From NCBI GenBank assembly GCA_013298865.1, contig JAAFJL010000001.1:39739-103738 (forward strand): a stretch of 64,000 bases of DNA. The letters are read 5' to 3'. This DNA is from Cytophagales bacterium. Its GTDB lineage: Bacteria > Bacteroidota > Bacteroidia > Cytophagales > Spirosomataceae. Positions 1 to 7,384 of the stretch are shown piece by piece. A program made the translations under genes and the position numbers. Within the stretch, counting starts at the first letter, position 1, and each line of letters opens with the position of its first letter. The notes under the pieces were generated by a model. That model searched no databases, was not told the DNA's origin, and worked only from the letters and a program-made list of their open reading frames with translations.

Positions 1-1866
1 CTGATTTTATTGGATGATACCCCAATTTTTAATCCTACTCATCTTTTTGGGTTATTTTCAATTTTCCCACCTGATGCCATATCGAATATTGATTTGTATA
101 AAGGTAGTGTCCCTGCACGTTTGGGAGGGCGAACTGCTTCTGTTTTGGATATACAAATGACAAATCCTTCTTTAGAAAAACTAAAATTAACAGGGGGAAT
201 CAGCCTGATTTCAAACCGTTTAACCCTTGAAACGCCAATCGTGAAAGAGAAGTTAAGTATCCTTCTCTCTGGTAGAGGGTCATTCAATGATTTTTTATTT
301 AATCTTGGACCTGCCAGACTTCAAAATATTAGAGCCAACTTTTATGATTTTGCGACAAAGGTATTTTACAGAGCGAATGCCAAAAATACGCTCACGCTAT
401 CGACTTATTTGAGCAAAGATTTTTTTCAGACAGATTTATTGGGTGGTATCGCAAATATTAATGCAACTGCAACACAATTTAGTTATCAAACCAATAATGT
501 TGCTTTGAAATGGTTTCATAGTTTTACTCCTAAAGTTAACTTACAAACAGTCGTTGTTTATACAGACTATCAGCCTAAGACACTTTTACCAGAACTTAAT
601 TCAGATAATAAAGTAACGATTGAATCTGGTATTGAATACAAACAAATCAAATCCAGTTTGATTTATGTACCAACCGAAAGCCATCGTCTTGAAGCAGGGA
701 TTTCCTTGGTAAGTTATGGTATAGAACCTGGCAAGTTAGTCCCAGGGACTTCTGTAAGTGTAAATCCAATCACTGTTCCGAAGGAGAATTCATTAGAAAG
801 TGCTATTTATCTTGAAGATGAAATCATGATAAATAAGAAACTCACTGTTTCTATTGGATTGAGGTACTCAAATTATTGGGCTATCGGTCCCGCCAAACTG
901 AGAAAATATGAACAGAATTCGCCCAAAACAGATTTTACTGTAACTGATTCTTTAACCGTAAAATCAGGAGAAATTATTAAAAGTTATGGCGGTTTTGAAC
1001 CAAGGTTTGCCCTCAAATATTCATTGGGAGCATTAAGTTCTTTCAAATTTGGCTATAACCTCATGAGGCAATACATTCAAGTCATTTCAAATACTACCAC
1101 ACCACTGCCCACATCTCGCTGGAAGGCAAGCGATGATTACATTAAACCTCAGATTAGCCAATTATTTTCTTTGGGATATTTTAAAAACTTCAAAGACAAT
1201 ATCTATGAAATTTCTCTCGAAGGATATTATCGTCATACAGAAAATGTGCTTGATTATAAACCTGGGGCTGATTTTTTGTTTCAACCATACCTCGAAACCC
1301 AAATTCTTGCCGGGAAATCAAAAGCCTATGGAGTGGAATTAATGATTGTAAAAAAGAAGGGCGAATTTACAGGATGGGTTAATTATACCTATTCAAGGTC
1401 ATTGAATCAAATAAATGAAGGGTTATCTTTTACTGAGCAAATCAATAGTGGAGATTGGTATGCAACCAACTATGACCGACCGCATAGTTTTAATGGTAAT
1501 TTCAATCTCAATCCGAATATTCATCATGAATTTAGTTTTACTTTAGCATATAGTACAGGCAGACCTTTTTCTTTACCAGTTGGTTTTGTGAATTTTAAGA
1601 ATGTACAATACCCACTTTACGAAGAAAGAAACAATGAACGAATCAAAGACTATACCCGTCTGGATTTCTCTTGGACAATCCGAAATCCGAGTATGCAAAA
1701 AAAACGCTGGGAAGGTAGCTGGACATTTACTCTATATAATTTATTGGGGCGTTCCAATGCCTATTCAGTTTATTTTCGTTCAGAAAAAGCAGGCATTAAA
1801 CCTTATCAACTAACTGTTTTTGGTTCTGTAATTCCCTCATTAACTTACAATTTCAAGTTTTTATAG
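1..1866 (+). CDS. TonB-dependent outer-membrane receptor, 5'-truncated by window edge
   Basis: The reading frame is open from base 1, so only the last ~621 residues are present; the signal peptide, N-terminal carboxypeptidase-like domain and first part of the plug lie outside. What remains starts in the plug (LILLDDTPIFNPTHLFG, then YKGSVPARLGGR) and continues as a long run of amphipathic beta-strands ending in an aromatic-rich barrel terminus (SLTYNFKFL). It aligns along its whole length by eye with the complete receptor at 7385-9751, so the two are paralogues. Such proteins import substrates across the outer membrane using TonB energy; the substrate cannot be told from sequence. A strong terminator follows directly. 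No DUF4249 or lipoprotein partner lies downstream, unlike the second receptor. The class is very secure. Confidence 0.93.
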   Translation: MILLDDTPIFNPTHLFGLFSIFPPDAISNIDLYKGSVPARLGGRTASVLDIQMTNPSLEKLKLTGGISLISNRLTLETPIVKEKLSILLSGRGSFNDFLFNLGPARLQNIRANFYDFATKVFYRANAKNTLTLSTYLSKDFFQTDLLGGIANINATATQFSYQTNNVALKWFHSFTPKVNLQTVVVYTDYQPKTLLPELNSDNKVTIESGIEYKQIKSSLIYVPTESHRLEAGISLVSYGIEPGKLVPGTSVSVNPITVPKENSLESAIYLEDEIMINKKLTVSIGLRYSNYWAIGPAKLRKYEQNSPKTDFTVTDSLTVKSGEIIKSYGGFEPRFALKYSLGALSSFKFGYNLMRQYIQVISNTTTPLPTSRWKASDDYIKPQISQLFSLGYFKNFKDNIYEISLEGYYRHTENVLDYKPGADFLFQPYLETQILAGKSKAYGVELMIVKKKGEFTGWVNYTYSRSLNQINEGLSFTEQINSGDWYATNYDRPHSFNGNFNLNPNIHHEFSFTLAYSTGRPFSLPVGFVNFKNVQYPLYEERNNERIKDYTRLDFSWTIRNPSMQKKRWEGSWTFTLYNLLGRSNAYSVYFRSEKAGIKPYQLTVFGSVIPSLTYNFKFL

Positions 1867-1880
1867 TAGGTATTGCAAAC

Positions 1881-1917
1881 AAAATCCTCTCCAAATTCAG
1901 ATTTAGAGAGGATTTTT
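1881..1917 (+). terminator. Rho-independent terminator after TonB receptor
   Basis: AAAATCCTCTC pairs with GAGAGGATTTT around a 14-base spacer and is followed by TTTTT on the plus strand. It sits 15 bases after the receptor stop. The stem is also usable on the minus strand for the XRE gene that ends at 1931. Confidence 0.8.
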
Positions 1918-1930
1918 GATTTCTAAAAAA

Positions 1931-2143
1931 TCAAGCAGAATACATTGCATCAATCCCGAACAAATCGTTGGGGGTTACTTGAAGAATCTCAGAAATCTTG
2001 GGAATAAAACGAGTACTTGGGTGGGTTTTTTCACTTTCCCAGTCGCTATACGTACTTTGTTTGACCCCAACAAGCGAGGAAATATCTTGTTGAGAAAGAT
2101 TACGTAATTTACGGAGGCGGATGAGATTTGAACTAAAAATCAT
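1931..2143 (-). CDS. XRE-family helix-turn-helix regulator
   Basis: A 70-residue protein that is almost entirely one Cro/CI-type HTH_3 domain: residues 4-60 read NLIRLRKLRNLSQQDISSLV, then GVKQSTYSDWESEKTHPS and a final helix ending in LQVTPNDLFGI. This matches the five-helix XRE fold (LSQ.xLA, S..S.WE, P....L..IA..L.V...DL). No ligand or dimerisation domain follows, so it is a minimal DNA-binding protein. It is divergent from the 2406 gene, and the ~260-base gap between them contains a strong plus-strand promoter, so control of that gene is possible but not shown. Targets are unknown. Confidence 0.85.
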   Translation of the reverse strand: MIFSSNLIRLRKLRNLSQQDISSLVGVKQSTYSDWESEKTHPSTRFIPKISEILQVTPNDLFGIDAMYSA

Positions 2144-2302
2144 AGCGTTAAAAGTTTTAAAAATTGTTCAAAAAATGGATTTTGTTTAAATTTTTTTAAA
2201 AGCGATTAGTTGGCTATAAATACTCAACGTATTTTTAGAGGAAATGAGTATAATAATACAATATTAATTTTAATTGAAGAATTTTCAAAGCCAATTTTTC
2301 TC

Positions 2303-2343
2303 AAAATATCGGAAAAACGGATAATTTTTACCGAGTTTTTGGT
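2303..2343. repeat. 41-base direct repeat, copy 1 (partner at 9894-9933)
   Basis: A stretch centred on ATCGGAAAAACGGATAATTT, followed by ACCGAGTTTTTGGT, recurs at 9894-9933 with one substitution and one single-base indel. Here it ends exactly where the -33 box of the 2343-2373 promoter begins, so it is well placed as an upstream control element. It may equally be the remnant of a duplicated intergenic segment. Confidence 0.7.
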
Positions 2344-2373
2344 TTGGAATGCAAATATTAATCAATATGTTTG
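2343..2373 (+). promoter_or_regulatory. Consensus Bacteroidota promoter for the glycosyltransferase-like gene
   Basis: TTTG at 2343-2346, 19 bases, then TATGTTTG at 2366-2373: a perfect match to the TTTG-N19-TAnnTTTG form used by the primary sigma factor of Bacteroidota. The predicted transcript start (~2380) lies about 25 bases before the ATG at 2406, supporting that start codon. Confidence 0.75.
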
Positions 2374-2405
2374 TTTTTGTTGTTCAAATATTAGAGACAT
2401 AGTCT

Positions 2406-3950
2406 ATGAAATTTATACACACATTCTGGACACCCACAAAATCTCTTGAAGGATTAAATGGTGGTTGGCTCAATGAAAAACTACATTTGACAAGTTGGGT
2501 TCTCAGTTTTCTACTGCTCAAAAAATATCATCCCTCAATTCCGATAAAATTAATGACTGATGATTTTGGCAAAAAATTATTAGTTGAAGAATTATGTTTA
2601 CCCTACGACGAGGTGGAAACTTCTCTTGAAACGTTAGAAACTGGTGTTTCCCCTAAAATATGGATTTATCAGAAATTATGGTCTTATGCCCAACAAAACG
2701 AGCCATTCATCAATGTTGATGGTGATTTCTTTTTGTTTGCTCCCATTCCTGATACGCATCTAAAATCTGAAATAGTTGCTCAAAATCTTGAAATTGGCTT
2801 TGAATTCTATCAGATTGCATTACAAAATCTACCTCTTATTTCTGATAAATTATCTCATCGTCTTCAAACCTTAATCTTACCCAATCAGGATTTGCCTGCT
2901 ATGAATGCTGGCATTGTTGGCGGTCATGATTTCGTTTTTTTTCAGGAATATTTTCATCTCATTTCTTCTGTTTTGAAAAATGAACCTTCTCTGAATGATG
3001 AACTCATCGACAGTAATTTTAATATGTTTTTTGAGCAGTATCTTATGTATTCATTTGTTCAAAATCAATCAAAGAAATGTCTATTTCTGACAGAACCTGT
3101 AAGTACCAATGTTTATGAAGGATTTGTTAATTTTCATGAAGTTCCTTTTCAGCGTAGCTTCTTGCATTTTTTGGGGAATTTCAAAAAAAATGTTTGGGCT
3201 TGTAACCAACTCTCGGATTATGTCTTGATACATTTTTCTGAATATACAGATAAAATCGAACGACTTCTCAGAAAAAATAATTTGTCAAGAATTGTTACAT
3301 TACAAAACCATTCTTTTTTAGAAAACAGTAAAAGCAATAATCCTTTTTATCGAACAGAATGGCTTCTGAAAACTCAGGGAATATTAGTGGAAAATGATAT
3401 TAGTGGTAGTATCAAAAATAGTACTCTTTCAGAAAAAAAAAATACCGTTTTGGAGGATGCTTACCAATTTGAAAAACAAAAAAATCATTTTCTGCAACAA
3501 CTATTTTCTGACGGTGAAATCATTGAAAATCAGATGATTAGTTTTAAAAATAATGAAAAAATACTTTCTGAAAACGCCCAATTATTAGGAGTTAGAATCT
3601 CTTGGAATTCTTCAGCAAAAGTGATTGAAAGTTCTTGGAATTGGACTGAACAAAATTTCTTTCATGAAGCACCCAGAACGTATGAACAAAACTTTGAAGA
3701 ACCCGAAGGACTATTTCAAGTATTTCTCTATTTGGACACTTTGTTTCTGAAAGTTTATGAGTATCAGTCAGACGAAATAGCGATTGTGATGAAGGAAATT
3801 TTAGACGAGAAAGAGGTACTTTCAGTAGAAGAATTAGTACAAGAAGCCTATCAATATTTATCTCAATTAGGAGATTATGAGTTAGTGAAAGATTGTATTA
3901 TTACAAGAATATCATTTTGGGTAAAAAGTGGATTCATTGATTTGGAATAA
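2406..3950 (+). CDS. DUF6734-like glycosyltransferase-type protein
   Basis: A 514-residue soluble protein. The N-terminal ~290 residues look like a GT-A glycosyltransferase: it opens with MKFIHTFWTPTKSLE, continues with a Rossmann-like strand (IKLMTDDFGKKLL) and contains NVDGDFFLF near residue 100, a hydrophobic strand with a DxD motif as used to hold a metal-nucleotide-sugar. The opening resembles what I recall of the DUF6734 group in Bacteroidota. The C-terminal ~200 residues (from about LLKTQGILVENDISG) match nothing I recognise. It converges on the Cys-rich double-glycine peptide gene at 3996-4256, which suggests, without proof, that the peptide could be glycosylated. A perfect promoter precedes it. 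The fold assignment is moderately sure; acceptor and sugar are unknown. Confidence 0.6.
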   Translation: MKFIHTFWTPTKSLEGLNGGWLNEKLHLTSWVLSFLLLKKYHPSIPIKLMTDDFGKKLLVEELCLPYDEVETSLETLETGVSPKIWIYQKLWSYAQQNEPFINVDGDFFLFAPIPDTHLKSEIVAQNLEIGFEFYQIALQNLPLISDKLSHRLQTLILPNQDLPAMNAGIVGGHDFVFFQEYFHLISSVLKNEPSLNDELIDSNFNMFFEQYLMYSFVQNQSKKCLFLTEPVSTNVYEGFVNFHEVPFQRSFLHFLGNFKKNVWACNQLSDYVLIHFSEYTDKIERLLRKNNLSRIVTLQNHSFLENSKSNNPFYRTEWLLKTQGILVENDISGSIKNSTLSEKKNTVLEDAYQFEKQKNHFLQQLFSDGEIIENQMISFKNNEKILSENAQLLGVRISWNSSAKVIESSWNWTEQNFFHEAPRTYEQNFEEPEGLFQVFLYLDTLFLKVYEYQSDEIAIVMKEILDEKEVLSVEELVQEAYQYLSQLGDYELVKDCIITRISFWVKSGFIDLE

Positions 3951-3987
3951 TAAAATGGTTATCTAAGAATTCAGACAACCATTTTAT
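3950..3987. terminator. Bidirectional terminator between convergent genes
   Basis: ATAAAATGGTT, one base, TCT, a 6-base loop, AGA, one base, then AACCATTTTAT: a near-perfect stem with A and T tracts on both sides. It overlaps the stop codon of the plus-strand gene and ends 8 bases before the minus-strand peptide gene's stop, so it probably serves both. Confidence 0.8.
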
Positions 3988-3995
3988 TGGGCTGG

Positions 3996-4256
3996 TTATC
4001 CGCAATATGTTGGATTAGTAGAGCATTGATAAGCACCATTAAAATAACTTTGGCAACGAAAAGCAGAAGTAGCACAAGCTGCCGCACCTGATGATACATC
4101 CACAGAGCCAACAGGAACACCATTTTTACAGCAATAAACATGATATGGTGGACAAGAACTTACATACCCATTACCACCTAATAATGATTTCTGAGAAGCA
4201 CGAGATAGTTTCTCTGTTGAACTAAGATTCAACAAGGCAAATTTCTTATTTTTCAT
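3996..4256 (-). CDS. Double-glycine leader, Cys-rich RiPP/bacteriocin-like precursor
   Basis: An 86-residue peptide using the ATG at 4256; an in-frame ATG at 4289 would add 11 residues, but the shorter form begins like known leaders (MKNKKFALLNLSSTEKLSRA). The leader ends SQKSLLGG, a double-glycine cleavage site as in the GG-Bacteroidales class of natural-product precursors, where a C39 peptidase/ABC exporter cuts after GG. The ~58-residue core has seven cysteines (SSC, YCC, AAC, FRC, QC, TYC) and is rich in Gly, Ser, Tyr and Pro. No exporter or lanthionine/radical SAM enzyme lies beside it; the nearest possible modifier is the convergent glycosyltransferase-like gene. Precursor status is a good inference from the leader; the mature product is unknown. 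Confidence 0.7.
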   Translation of the reverse strand: MKNKKFALLNLSSTEKLSRASQKSLLGGNGYVSSCPPYHVYCCKNGVPVGSVDVSSGAAACATSAFRCQSYFNGAYQCSTNPTYCG

Positions 4257-4454
4257 TTGAATAGATTTACTAAACATCCCATTGTCCATTAGGAAAGACC
4301 ATTTCGTTTTAGTACCAACAAACTAACTATATTTTACCTCTACGTTGTATAAAAAAATGAGGTATAATTATAAGCTGAATATATAAACATATAAGTCGAA
4401 AATCATTTTATAGGATTAAACGCAGAATTTTAAATTTACTAAACGCTATCAGTT

Positions 4455-4853
4455 ATGACATTCGGAGCTAAACTTAAATATTACAGAGAAAGAAAAAACT
4501 TTAAGCAAGAGTACATTGCTCATAAATTAGGAATGACACAACCTAATTATTCCCTTATTGAAAACGATAAGCAACAACCTTCAATCAATCAACTCCAAAA
4601 AATTGCTCAGTTATTAGAAGTTAGTACGGACATATTGTTAAGTCCTACTTCGGTTATTGAAGAAAAAAGTGTACATGAATCTGGCATATCACAGCAGTTA
4701 TTGCTACTGAAAGACGAGATTATTAAGACCAAACAGGAATTAATAGAAGCCAAAAACTTAGTAATTGAGAATCAGCAAAAGATTATTCAAGATTTAGAGC
4801 AGAAAATAATCCTATTTCAATCAAACTATTCCTCCCCTACTTATTCGGTTTAA
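4455..4853 (+). CDS. XRE-family regulator with C-terminal coiled coil
   Basis: 132 residues. Residues 1-62 form an HTH_3 domain (MTFGAKLKYYRERKNFKQEY, MTQPNYSLIENDKQQPS, LLEVSTDILL). Residues ~75-120 are a heptad-rich helix (LLLLKDEIIKTKQELIEAKN, then IQDLEQKIILF), probably a dimerisation coiled coil. This layout is common among small Bacteroidota regulators. It is divergent from the Cys-rich peptide gene at 3996-4256, sharing a ~200-base promoter region, which makes control of the peptide gene plausible but untested. Its 3' end overlaps the convergent Kelch lipoprotein gene by 17 bases. Confidence 0.82.
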   Translation: MTFGAKLKYYRERKNFKQEYIAHKLGMTQPNYSLIENDKQQPSINQLQKIAQLLEVSTDILLSPTSVIEEKSVHESGISQQLLLLKDEIIKTKQELIEAKNLVIENQQKIIQDLEQKIILFQSNYSSPTYSV

Positions 4854-6135
4854 ATTCCCAGAAATCTTTTGCTGGATAGTATTTGGAGGTTTTGAGATTA
4901 GTCGGCACTGCCTGATACCCCATACCCAAAAATATTTTAGTATATTCTCCTGCTACTGCTACGCCTACGTTTCCACTGCCTGGGTATTCGTAAGCCATTT
5001 GCCAAGAATCTGTTTGGTCATTGTATTTCCAGATGTCTTTATATCCTTCTCCTGTCTTGAGGTTACTGCCCAAGCCATAATAGCCCGTTCCTTCAAAAAC
5101 AAAGAAAATACCAGACTCTCTGTCTGGAAAAGGAATATTTTTCAGGGCTTGCCATTCATCAGTGTTAATGTTGTATCTAAAAAACTCTTTGGTGTCCTCA
5201 GCCAAAACATAGCCATTGTTTTTGATGGTACAGGCTAATAATTTAAGCCCATTTCGTTTTGGATAGGGTCGTAGTTTTACCCATCCTACTGGGTCAATCT
5301 TAGTTCGGCTAAAACTCCAGAGGTTAAATCCTTTTCCAACTTCTAATACAAAAAGGTCTGGATAGTCGCCATCTGTGGCAAAGTGAACGGTTGGGGCATC
5401 TGCTCCTGGGTAATTATCAACTTCACTTCGGGGCAAAAAATCTGCAAACCTTTTATTGTATTCATAAGCAGGATTTTTTTCTGGAAAATAAAAATAACCC
5501 GCACCACCAAAGGAGCGATTTTCCGCAGGAGCTCGCAAATATATTGGATTAATAAGTAATTTACTCTCACGGTCGCCAACCCATTCTTTTTGACCTGAAC
5601 CATAGTAAAACCCTTTTGAAATAGCTTCTTCATTATTGGGCAATCTTGTTCTGACATTAATAAAGTAAAAAACTGTATTCCCCAAAGAATAGCTACTTAA
5701 ACTTGCCTCTGGCAAAGGTGTACCCGTATAAGGTACATCGGGCAGGCGTTCCCAATTGGGAGAATTAATGACTACTTGTTCGTTACTGTACTCAATTTTT
5801 TCATTATTTTTTGAATACAATCGTACATAATATTTTTCACCGCTTTTTACTTCTAATGCTAAAGTTCGAGTAATATCTTGGAGAGAACCATCTGATTGAT
5901 AGGCAATTACCTTTGAACTTTCAATCGTAGGGTTTGATTTTGTTCCATAAACAAAACCTACTTCTGAACCGCTTGAGGCAAGTACTGTTCCTGTAATTTT
6001 GACATCTTTCTGAACGGCATCATACAAAACGGACTTTAGTTCAAGCCGAGTTTCTGGAATAGCTTCTTCTTGTTTTTTACAGAATGTCAATAAAAAAACA
6101 AAGCAGAGATATATGATTTTTCTTGAAATAGACAT
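4837..6135 (-). CDS. Kelch-like beta-propeller lipoprotein
   Basis: 432 residues with a lipoprotein signal (hydrophobic stretch then LTFC-KKQ, lipid Cys near residue 19). A fibronectin-like segment (residues ~30-125) is followed by a Kelch/galactose-oxidase-type propeller with repeated W-x-L-x-x-x-P blades such as NWERLPDVPYTGTPLPEASL, EWQALKNIPFPDRESGIFFV and SWQMAYEYPGSGNVGVAVAG, each preceded by a YN...W or YNINT.EW turn. It is the last gene of a minus-strand group (TonB receptor, DUF4249 lipoprotein, this gene), separated from DUF4249 by 21 bases. Such propeller lipoproteins often sit on the cell surface beside a receptor and may bind its ligand; the ligand is unknown. Confidence 0.8.
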   Translation of the reverse strand: MSISRKIIYLCFVFLLTFCKKQEEAIPETRLELKSVLYDAVQKDVKITGTVLASSGSEVGFVYGTKSNPTIESSKVIAYQSDGSLQDITRTLALEVKSGEKYYVRLYSKNNEKIEYSNEQVVINSPNWERLPDVPYTGTPLPEASLSSYSLGNTVFYFINVRTRLPNNEEAISKGFYYGSGQKEWVGDRESKLLINPIYLRAPAENRSFGGAGYFYFPEKNPAYEYNKRFADFLPRSEVDNYPGADAPTVHFATDGDYPDLFVLEVGKGFNLWSFSRTKIDPVGWVKLRPYPKRNGLKLLACTIKNNGYVLAEDTKEFFRYNINTDEWQALKNIPFPDRESGIFFVFEGTGYYGLGSNLKTGEGYKDIWKYNDQTDSWQMAYEYPGSGNVGVAVAGEYTKIFLGMGYQAVPTNLKTSKYYPAKDFWEFKPNK

Positions 6136-6156
6136 TTTAGTTATTGATTTAAAGTT

Positions 6157-7209
6157 TTACCAATCCGAAGGTCTAAACGGAATTGAATTAGGGAAAAAAC
6201 TGACGCAATCACCTTCGCCCTGAAATGGTAAAGTAATCGTACTGATTTTTGAAAGATACACTTCGTCTGTTAATGGTACTACCAACCTTTTTCTGATAAC
6301 ACCTGCCACCGAAAAATAACCCAATGTTAGCTTGGTTGGGTCTTTTCTGTCGTAAACATTTCCTTCAATAGTAGAGGGAATAGGGTCAAAAATTGTCCCA
6401 GTTCGGTTGTATTGGTCATTTAGCCTTTGGTAATACACATAAGCCTCCCTGCTAATAGCGTATTGGCTAACCTCTATCAAATGTGAACCTCGGTTATAAA
6501 TTGGAGCATACCAAATGCTCTTTTTCTGGATTTGGTTGCCATCAATATCTCTATCAGATTCAACATCAAAGGCTACTTTTCTGAAATACTGCCAGCAAAA
6601 ATCTTTAGTAATTTGCCCAGACCGAAAATCAAAGACTCCCGTCGAACGCCTGCGTGTCCAGAAATATACTTCCCAACGGTAAAAATTTTCTACGTTTTTG
6701 GGGTCTTTCAAATCTATGTAAATCAAATGTCCATAAGATTGTTCAAACTTGGCGGTCTCTGTATATTCTACATAAAGATTATCAATCTGTGGTACTTTTT
6801 GTAGTTTCTCGGCTTTTGAAAGATACTCTTCGCCTTCGGGCGTTTTTATAGACAATACATAGACATGACCCACTTTTCCAGCAAAATCTAACTCTCTTGT
6901 ACGATAAACGCCTGCTTCTTCATATACCTGTGGCAGTGTATAAATCTTATTGTCTGTACTATCTATAATTTGCACCAAAGCACCATTAACTGCCTGACTC
7001 TGAAAGGTTTGATTGGCATAAGCGAAGGTACTGGTGTTGGTCAGCCGAATGGTGCAGGGAGAATTTTCATCCGAAAGAACACCTTCTACAACCAATTTTG
7101 GTTTTTCAATTCTAATGGGCAAATCAACAGATTCGATACAAGAAGAAAGCCCTATTACTGATAGCAACAGAGGATAAAAATAAATAAATATGTGAGGTAT
7201 TTTTTTCAT
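6157..7209 (-). CDS. DUF4249 domain lipoprotein
   Basis: 350 residues; the signal peptide ends in LSSC (lipid Cys near residue 24), followed by IESVDLPIRIEKPKLVVEGV and then SDENSPCTIRLTNTS, the characteristic opening of DUF4249 with its first Ig-like domain (KLVVEG.L....P..I.L..T). The second half has Trp/Tyr-rich strands (NFYRWEVYFWTRRRS). DUF4249 proteins are nearly always encoded next to a TonB-dependent receptor of the kind at 7385-9751 and are thought to be its outer-membrane partner. The gene lies between that receptor and the Kelch lipoprotein; a 161-bp palindromic element (7211-7371) fills the gap to the receptor and starts 2 bases from this gene's ATG. Family call secure, function unknown. 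Confidence 0.88.
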   Translation of the reverse strand: MKKIPHIFIYFYPLLLSVIGLSSCIESVDLPIRIEKPKLVVEGVLSDENSPCTIRLTNTSTFAYANQTFQSQAVNGALVQIIDSTDNKIYTLPQVYEEAGVYRTRELDFAGKVGHVYVLSIKTPEGEEYLSKAEKLQKVPQIDNLYVEYTETAKFEQSYGHLIYIDLKDPKNVENFYRWEVYFWTRRRSTGVFDFRSGQITKDFCWQYFRKVAFDVESDRDIDGNQIQKKSIWYAPIYNRGSHLIEVSQYAISREAYVYYQRLNDQYNRTGTIFDPIPSTIEGNVYDRKDPTKLTLGYFSVAGVIRKRLVVPLTDEVYLSKISTITLPFQGEGDCVSFFPNSIPFRPSDW

Positions 7210-7210
7210 A

Positions 7211-7371
7211 AGTAACGGTAAAATAATAACTTGTAAAATTTTAGGTTGGTTATTTTAGTGTCAGTTTTATGTACTTTTGAAGCGAATAGCATCGCTATTT
7301 AATGAAAAAGTAGATAGAACTGGCGGTAAAAGAGTCGCTTAAAAATTATAAGCTATTGTTTTACCGTTACT
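7211..7371. repeat. 161-bp palindromic element, copy A
   Basis: Bounded by perfect 13-base inverted ends (AGTAACGGTAAAA / TTTTACCGTTACT). The interior folds into one long hairpin with apex AGCGAATAGCATCGCT (7281-7296), flanked by ATTTAATGAAAAAG. It is about 90% identical to copy B (50520-50680) and shares length, apex and apex position with copies C and D. It lies inside the receptor/DUF4249 transcription unit, where the folded RNA could affect read-through or mRNA stability. Confidence 0.85.
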
Positions 7372-7384
7372 AAAAGGTCTATTC

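Noticed and set aside
5343..5657. 104-residue minus-strand frame overlapping the Kelch lipoprotein
   Set aside because: Alternative frame of a clearly coding gene with good propeller repeats; no independent support.
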